Assembly (NCBI GenBank): GCA_036272935.1
Contig: DATAXP010000017.1
Coordinates: 1 to 18,232, forward strand
DNA: 18,232 nucleotides
DNA from: DATAXP01 sp036272935
Lineage (GTDB): Bacteria > Planctomycetota > Planctomycetia > Pirellulales > PNKZ01
Reading direction: 5' to 3'
Position 1 is the stretch's first letter; each line of letters starts with the position of its first letter. This document shows, one piece after another, positions 13,338 through 18,232 of the stretch. Made by a program: the position numbers and the translations under genes. Under the pieces are notes generated by a model. It was not told where the DNA came from. It did no database searches and saw only the letters and a list, made by a program, of their open reading frames with translations.

Positions 13338-14702
13338 TTACTGCTCTTTCCACAATTGCTGCAACAACTCGACCGACGTATCGACAAGCGTCTGAATGCC
13401 CTCGAGCGCCACGAAATTCGCACCTGCCAGGGTCTCGTAGCCCTCGTGCTTGAAAGCAAGTGCGGTGGGCTCGTAGCCGATCCAATCATTCGTCAGCTCG
13501 CTGACAATCGTGTGAGGAAAGGGAGAGCGTCGTTTGACTTCGATCCCCCATTCGACAAACAACTCGCCCGCATTCGTGGCGATGGCAAACGGCCCGATGC
13601 GCGCGGCACTCACCGGCACGTTCAGCATCGAAGGCATCGCGGCAGCGGTGCGCTTCGCCCCCTCGAACGATTCCGGACGCCAACCAAGCCGGGTGATGGC
13701 TCCCTCGCGTTGGGCCTCGGCATTGCAGCGCGGCACATCCACGTCGCGACGCCGATAGCCCACGACGACGGGCTCTTCGACAGCAGTCGCCCCCTTCGCT
13801 GCATCCACCGCCGCCCTCGCAAAGACGGCGGATCGCTGCTGCCAATCCAGGGTCCACTTCACCGGAGGCTCGATGTTGCCAGAGCATCCTTGCGTGAAAA
13901 TACACACCGCGTGTTTTCCATATGCCCGGGCCATGTGCTCTGCAATCACGCCTGGAAAATCGGCTGACCACGTGTGAATTTTGATGCGATCATGAAGGCA
14001 AGGATGGCAAGTAAAATTCACCAGCGTGCCGAGCATTTTGCCATCGAGCGAGTCAAAACGGACGACCCACAGCTCGGGATCGATCGGGCCTTCGCTTCCC
14101 AACACTTGGGGCACCTGCTTCAGATCGTCCAGCTTCTTCAACCAGATGTTCAACGCCAGTCCATCTTCTTTCGAGATCACTCGGCGATTGCAATGCCCTT
14201 CGTAAACCAGCGACCGTCCGACCGACATCCGCGCAGGTTGCAGCGCTTTATCCGCCGCCACAATGCTGTCGGCAATCAATTTCGGCAGTGTGTCGATATA
14301 GGCTTTGTTGGCCGTGGCTCTGTCGCCTTGTGCCGGAATCAACGGTGAACTGTGATTGTGGCTGGGACAAATCAACACGGCATCGCGAGTGATGTCCGTT
14401 TGCCTGGTCACCAATGCGATGGCTTGATCGGCCAGATCGCGTCGAATCTTCACCAGGTCCAGCCCGACGATTGCCAGCTTTCGGTCTCCGCTCTGCACGA
14501 CCATCGCCTTCGCGCGCAGCGGGTCGTCGGTGCCCGTGCTCACGGGTCCCGATGGGCCTGTGATGATGGCTCCGACCGGCGGCGTGATATCGACCTGGCT
14601 GAACCCGACCTTCAATTCTCCGCCCGCGGCCTGAAGTTCGCTGGCGAATGCGGAAACGGCCAGCAATACCAACACGGCGCTTGATGCAACGAGGCTTTTC
14701 AT
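13338..14702 (-). CDS. Secreted neutral/alkaline ceramidase-family protein
   Basis: A 454-residue protein read from ATG 14702-14700 on the - strand. GTG 14714-14712 is an in-frame alternative that adds MKET. A signal peptide is clear (MKSLVASSAVLVLLAVSAFA). The mature part begins with LKVGFSQVDITPPVG, the hallmark start of the neutral/non-lysosomal ceramidase N-terminal family. It contains PSHNHSSP (HNH at ~115-117) and NFTCHPCL, whose histidines fit zinc ligands. In true ceramidases the nucleophile serine lies in a GDVSPN motif. Here the corresponding stretch reads FTQGCSGNIEPP, where Glu appears in place of that Ser, so ceramide hydrolysis is doubtful. Planctomycetes carry many such proteins of unknown substrate. 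The C-terminal ceramidase domain is absent, as is usual for the short planctomycete form. It is convergent with the sulfatase and divergent from the DUF1501 pair. Confidence 0.85.
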   Translation of the reverse strand: MKSLVASSAVLVLLAVSAFASELQAAGGELKVGFSQVDITPPVGAIITGPSGPVSTGTDDPLRAKAMVVQSGDRKLAIVGLDLVKIRRDLADQAIALVTRQTDITRDAVLICPSHNHSSPLIPAQGDRATANKAYIDTLPKLIADSIVAADKALQPARMSVGRSLVYEGHCNRRVISKEDGLALNIWLKKLDDLKQVPQVLGSEGPIDPELWVVRFDSLDGKMLGTLVNFTCHPCLHDRIKIHTWSADFPGVIAEHMARAYGKHAVCIFTQGCSGNIEPPVKWTLDWQQRSAVFARAAVDAAKGATAVEEPVVVGYRRRDVDVPRCNAEAQREGAITRLGWRPESFEGAKRTAAAMPSMLNVPVSAARIGPFAIATNAGELFVEWGIEVKRRSPFPHTIVSELTNDWIGYEPTALAFKHEGYETLAGANFVALEGIQTLVDTSVELLQQLWKEQ

Positions 14703-15024
14703 GGTCTCTTTCACGAATCAGAAGGCGGACGATCGACGTGTTTTAGTAGAATCTTTCGCCAGCGCCCGTGCTGCGATGGGAGCGCTCACCAAACCGGGTG
14801 TCGTAACTGCCTCCGGCAAATGCCCTAACTTTGCTAGTTTAGGCCCGCCAAAGTCGGTGAACCAGTCGGATGCGGCTTAACGATCGCAGGGGGTAAATAA
14901 CAAATTGTGCCCGTCAGCGATTTAGCTTGTTGCGAAATGTCAAACGCGGTAACATAAGCGGCTGTTGATGCGTGTCGTCAGCTTGGCCTTCACGCATTTA
15001 TCAATCGTTTCCGAGGACGCTTCC
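14703..15024. other. Divergent intergenic region (promoters expected, none resolved)
   Basis: This ~320-base region separates the leftward ceramidase-family gene from the rightward DUF1501 pair and should hold both promoters. It is less GC-rich than the genes, especially 14735-14760 and 14820-14950 (segments such as ctaactttgctagtttag and gtaaataacaaattg). I cannot assign a -35/-10 pair or an operator. GAGGA at 15012-15016 is the ribosome binding site for ATG 15025. No RNA gene or coding frame is convincing here. Confidence 0.5.
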
Positions 15025-16407
15025 ATGGCCGGTAAGCGAATGGGTCAGCAGATTGGGCCGACTGCCGACTATTGCCCAACGCGCCGGCAATGGTTGGGAC
15101 GCCTGAGCGGGGGCATCGTCGGCGCGCTGTGTGCCGACTGGCTGCGGGCCGAAACGCTGACGCCCCGTGCCAAGGGGCGGCCCGACCGGTCAGTCATTCT
15201 GATCTTCAACTGTGGTGCTCCGAGCCACATCGACCTGTGGGACCCGAAGCCCGACAGCCCGGCGGCAATTCGCGGCCTCTACCGGCCGATCGCCACCAAT
15301 GTGCCGGGCATTCAGTTTTCCGAGTTGCTGCCACGGATGGCGGCGCGAGCTGACAAGCTGGCCATCGTCCGCAGCGTCCATCATGAGCACTCGTCCCACA
15401 ATTCGGGAATGTACTGGTCGATTGTCGGCCGGCCGTATCCGATCGACAGCACGCTGATCCATCCCAGCCGCACCGACTTTCCCAGCTTTGGCACGCTCAC
15501 CGGCTGGCTGGCGCAACGCGATGGCTACTCGGGCGCGCTGCCGCCTTACGTGATCACACCGCAGCCGCATTGCGACAGCCTCGTTTATGTCACGCCCGGC
15601 CAATACGGTTCGTGTCTGGGCTCGCGGTTCGATCCGCTGGTGCTCAATAGCAACCCGAACGCCGAACAATTTCAGGTGCCCGACATTTCTCTCGCCGAGG
15701 GGATGAGCAGCGAGCGGTTCCAGCAGCGGCAGAGGCTGCTCGAGCATCTCGAGCAAAACGGCCGGCCGATCCGTAGCGAACAGATTGCGGACGTGGACGT
15801 GAATCGCGGCAAGGCGCTGCGCCTGGTCATGTCGGGCGAGTCGCGCAAGGCGTTCGATCTGTCGAGCGAGCCGGCGAAAGTGCGCGAGCGCTACGGACGT
15901 CATACCTGGGGGCAATCGCACTTGCTCGCGCGCCGCCTGGTCGAGTCGGGCGTGCGATTCGTGACGACGGTCAATGGCCCGAGCATCATCTGGGACACCC
16001 ACAAGGACAATTTTAATCGGCTCGAAAAGCGACTCGTTCCGCCGATGGAGCAGGCCTACGCTGCACTGCTCGACGACCTCGACGAGCGAGGGCTGCTCGA
16101 CAGCACGCTCGTTGTCTGGATGGGCGATTTCGGCCGCTCGCCCGTGATCAACAAGGACGCCGGACGCGACCATTGGCCGGGCTGCTATACCATGGTGCTG
16201 GCCGGCGGCGGGATTCGCGGCGGCCAGGTCGTGGGCCAGTCAGACAAGCACGGCGCTGCGCCGGAGCGGCGACCCCTGCGCCCAGCCGATATTCATGCCA
16301 CCGTGTTCAGCGCCCTGGGTTACAACTCCCGGGCCATCACCTATCGCACGGTCGATGGCCGACCGGTGCCGCTATCCGAAGGCGAGCCGATTGGCGAATT
16401 GCTCTAG
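15025..16407 (+). CDS. DUF1501 family protein, Tat-exported (copy A)
   Basis: A 460-residue DUF1501 protein, a family built on the alkaline-phosphatase/sulfatase-like fold and greatly expanded in planctomycetes. A twin-arginine signal is near the N-terminus (PTRRQWLGRLSGGIVGALCA). The start of the domain, SVILIFNCGAPSHIDLWDPK, and the late block GDFGRSPVINKDAGRDHWPG followed by LAGGGIRGG are characteristic. I chose ATG 15025 because GAGGA lies 8 bases upstream and the Tat motif is then near the terminus. ATG 14968 would add 19 residues in front. The protein should be folded in the cytoplasm and exported. The biochemical function of the family is not established. It is followed after 24 bases by a paralogue. 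Confidence 0.88.
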   Translation: MAGKRMGQQIGPTADYCPTRRQWLGRLSGGIVGALCADWLRAETLTPRAKGRPDRSVILIFNCGAPSHIDLWDPKPDSPAAIRGLYRPIATNVPGIQFSELLPRMAARADKLAIVRSVHHEHSSHNSGMYWSIVGRPYPIDSTLIHPSRTDFPSFGTLTGWLAQRDGYSGALPPYVITPQPHCDSLVYVTPGQYGSCLGSRFDPLVLNSNPNAEQFQVPDISLAEGMSSERFQQRQRLLEHLEQNGRPIRSEQIADVDVNRGKALRLVMSGESRKAFDLSSEPAKVRERYGRHTWGQSHLLARRLVESGVRFVTTVNGPSIIWDTHKDNFNRLEKRLVPPMEQAYAALLDDLDERGLLDSTLVVWMGDFGRSPVINKDAGRDHWPGCYTMVLAGGGIRGGQVVGQSDKHGAAPERRPLRPADIHATVFSALGYNSRAITYRTVDGRPVPLSEGEPIGELL

Positions 16408-16431
16408 TTTCTCTGGTCCCACGGTTGATGC

Positions 16432-17772
16432 ATGCTTTCCATTTTTGGCAACTACAAACGACTCTGCGATGGGCTGCCGCGCCGCGACTTCCTCACCATC
16501 GGCGCACTGGGCGTCGGTGGGCTGACGCTGCCCGGCCTGCTGCGGGCCGAATCGCGCCACCGCGCCGCCAGGTCGAAGAAGTCGATCATCATGATCTACC
16601 TGTGCGGCGCCCCACCGCATCAGGACATGTTCGACCTGAAAACGCAGGCCCCGGCCGAGATCCGCGGCGAGTTCCAGCCGATCGATACCAACGTGCCGGG
16701 CATTCAGATTTGCGAGCACTTGCCACGCTTGGCGCAGATCATGGACAAGCTCACGCCGATTCGCACCGTCTATGGCTCGCCGGACGGCAATCACGATTCG
16801 TTTATTTGCTATACCGGCCGTAGTGTGCGGCAACAGCCGCCTGGCGGTTGGCCGTCGCTGGGCTCGACTGTGTCGAAACTGCTAGGTCCCGGCGCCGCCG
16901 GCGTTCCGAGCTTTGTGGGGCTGGCGCCGAAAACCGGGCATCCGCCGTATGGCTCGCCCGGACATCCCGGCTTTCTCGGGACTGCGTGCACCGCTTTTCG
17001 GCCCAATGCCGAGGGCCAGGCCGATCTTAAGCTTAGCGGCATCACGCTCGACCGCCTCGAGGATCGCAAGCTGTTGTTGGCGAGCGTCGACCGCATGCGC
17101 AGAGACGTCGACACGAGCGGCAAGATGGCAGCCCTCGATTCTTTCACGCAGGACGCCTTTGGTCTGCTGACTTCCAACCGGCTGGCCAACGCGCTTGACG
17201 TCAGCCGCGAGGACCCTCGCGTGCGCGAGCGGTATGGCAAGGGCGACCCGCGCAATTACGGTGACGGGGCACCGCGGAACCTCGAGCATTTTCTGATCGC
17301 GCGCCGCCTGGTCGAGGCGGGCGTGCGGTGTGTGACCTTGAACTTTGGCCGCTGGGACTTCCACAGCAACAACTTCTCGGAATTCAAGAACACGCACGGC
17401 CCGCTGTTCGACCAAGGAATGAGCGCGCTGGTTGAAGATCTTCACGAGCGCGGCTTGGATCAGGACGTGTCGGTGGTCGCCTGGGGAGAATTCGGCCGCA
17501 CGCCGATCATCAACAAGGACGCCGGGCGCGATCACTGGCCGCAGGTCGGTTGCGGATTATTGGCCGGCGGCGGAATGCGACACGGCCAGGTGATTGGCGC
17601 CACCGACCGGCTTGGCGCAACACCCATCCAGCGGCCCGTCCATTTCGGTGAAGTCCTGGCGACGCTGTATCAACGCCTGGGGCTCGATCCGAACACGGCA
17701 CCGTTTCGCGATCTCGCCGGCCGTCCGCAATACCTCGTCGACCAGCACCGGCCGATGCCGGAGCTGATTTGA
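16432..17772 (+). CDS. DUF1501 family protein, Tat-exported (copy B)
   Basis: A 446-residue paralogue of the preceding gene with a twin-arginine signal (LPRRDFLTIGALGVGGLTLPG), the domain start IIMIYLCGAPPHQDMFDLK and the late block GEFGRTPIINKDAGRDHWPQ followed by LAGGGMRHGQVIGATD. Similarity to copy A is strongest in these blocks and in ERYG and LIARRLVEAGVR, and weaker in the middle, so the duplication is old. No strong Shine-Dalgarno precedes ATG 16432, which suggests translation coupled to copy A, only 24 bases upstream. Genes of this family are commonly paired with a DUF1553/cytochrome-c-type gene in planctomycetes. None is visible here. The function is unknown. Confidence 0.88.
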   Translation: MLSIFGNYKRLCDGLPRRDFLTIGALGVGGLTLPGLLRAESRHRAARSKKSIIMIYLCGAPPHQDMFDLKTQAPAEIRGEFQPIDTNVPGIQICEHLPRLAQIMDKLTPIRTVYGSPDGNHDSFICYTGRSVRQQPPGGWPSLGSTVSKLLGPGAAGVPSFVGLAPKTGHPPYGSPGHPGFLGTACTAFRPNAEGQADLKLSGITLDRLEDRKLLLASVDRMRRDVDTSGKMAALDSFTQDAFGLLTSNRLANALDVSREDPRVRERYGKGDPRNYGDGAPRNLEHFLIARRLVEAGVRCVTLNFGRWDFHSNNFSEFKNTHGPLFDQGMSALVEDLHERGLDQDVSVVAWGEFGRTPIINKDAGRDHWPQVGCGLLAGGGMRHGQVIGATDRLGATPIQRPVHFGEVLATLYQRLGLDPNTAPFRDLAGRPQYLVDQHRPMPELI

Positions 17773-17832
17773 CACGGCCGCGACGGTCCGTTTTACTCAC
17801 CGGCCCATCGCAGCGGTCCCTGCCGGCGCGCT

Positions 17833-18232
17833 CTATAGCGGAGGGGCGCCGACACTATTGCCGATTGCGTCGGGCGTGCTTCGGCGGCGGCGCTGACGCC
17901 AGCCGAGGCCGGTCATGCTCAAGGCGGCCAGGCCGGCGAGCGCCATGCTGCCCGGCTCGGGCACCGCTGACGGACTGTAATCCAACGCCACATAGCCGGC
18001 GCCGCCGGGCAGCGTGTTGCCCACGGCAATCGAGAACGTGCCGGGCTCGGACGGCAACCCATTGATCAGGTTGAATTCGTTGGCAGTCACCCCGTTCAAG
18101 CCACCAGCCGACGTGATGAAGTCCCACTGGTAAGCCTGGGCCGGGTTGAAGTTGCTTAGACTGCCGTTGACCGTCACGTTGAACTGAGCGATTGACGACA
18201 AGTTGTCCGCCAAGCTGCTGACCGCCAGCAGG
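17833..18232 (-). CDS. PEP-CTERM sorting-domain protein, 3' part (5' cut by window edge)
   Basis: The - strand frame is open from the right window edge to TAG at 17835-17833, giving ~132 residues. The TTG at 18213 is internal, because the frame continues upstream with hydrophobic codons (LLAVSSLADN). The visible part includes FNVTVNGSLSNFNPAQAYQW, then the segment shared with the left-edge gene, then VPEPGS, the hydrophobic helix and RQRRRR. The tail after the arginines (STPDAIGNSVGAPPL) differs from the left copy. The cell role is as for the other PEP-CTERM gene: export and exosortase-type processing, with no recognisable catalytic domain. It converges with the DUF1501 pair, whose last stop lies 60 bases away. 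Confidence 0.87.
   Translation of the reverse strand, partial: LLAVSSLADNLSSIAQFNVTVNGSLSNFNPAQAYQWDFITSAGGLNGVTANEFNLINGLPSEPGTFSIAVGNTLPGGAGYVALDYSPSAVPEPGSMALAGLAALSMTGLGWRQRRRRSTPDAIGNSVGAPPL
17882..18109 (-). repeat. Inverted repeat, right copy (PEP-CTERM coding sequence)
   Basis: The reverse complement of this stretch aligns without gaps to 1-228. The homology probably continues to the right, but its partner lies outside the window, so the full length of the repeat is unknown. Together the two copies form an inverted pair about 17.6 kb apart. Confidence 0.85.

Noticed and set aside
13200..13967. 255-codon + strand frame downstream of the sulfatase
   Set aside because: Most of it is antisense to the ceramidase-family gene, and it has no protein family features.
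15190..16173. 327-codon open frame on the - strand
   Set aside because: Antisense to DUF1501 copy A, with no motif.
1..18232. CRISPR arrays, tRNA, rRNA or riboswitches
   Set aside because: No regularly spaced repeats, no tRNA-like cloverleaf with a CCA or T-loop pattern, and no recognisable riboswitch (including no S-box-like leader before the MetY/MetA pair) were seen by reading both strands.

Overview
The window looks like a GC-rich chromosome segment from a planctomycete (Planctomycetota, probably Pirellulales-like). The lineage call rests on the combination of two Tat-exported DUF1501 proteins, a secreted formylglycine sulfatase, a neutral-ceramidase-family secreted protein and PEP-CTERM surface proteins. 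It is an inference from family content, not from a marker gene.

Layout. Bases 1-271 hold the 3' end of a PEP-CTERM protein gene on the + strand, and 17833-18232 hold a near-identical paralogue on the - strand, so the window is bracketed by an inverted pair. Bases 272-1655 are decayed accessory DNA: a broken reading frame of unknown family and two frameshifted remnants of IS630-type transposases. From an excellent Shine-Dalgarno site at 1643, a run of nine co-directional genes (1656-11501) reads as one operon. In order it encodes a heme-oxygenase-like diiron oxidase (HDO), a stand-alone acyl carrier protein, an AMP-forming ligase, a FabG-like SDR reductase, a second FATP-type AMP ligase, a group II PLP decarboxylase, a MetY-like gamma-substitution enzyme, a MetA-like homoserine O-acyltransferase and a GNAT-like protein. 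Several genes overlap by 4 to 20 bases. From 11727 onward the content changes to exported hydrolases: a sulfatase (+), a ceramidase-family protein (-, convergent with the sulfatase), and two tandem DUF1501 proteins (+).

How it works together. The nine-gene operon is the remarkable part. I read it as a small biosynthetic gene cluster that I cannot match to a known one. The MetA-like and MetY-like enzymes could make an O-acylhomoserine and replace its gamma substituent. The group II decarboxylase could turn the resulting (or another) amino acid into an amine. The two ligases, the ACP and the SDR could activate, carry and reduce a carboxylate. The HDO supplies an O2-dependent step such as oxidative C-C cleavage, desaturation or N-oxygenation. 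The GNAT-like protein is the only candidate in the operon for joining an activated acyl group to an amine. The order of steps and the product are unknown. No ketosynthase, NRPS condensation domain, thioesterase, transporter or regulator is visible in the operon. The downstream sulfatase, ceramidase-family and DUF1501 genes look like ordinary planctomycete exported-enzyme genes and are probably unrelated to the cluster.
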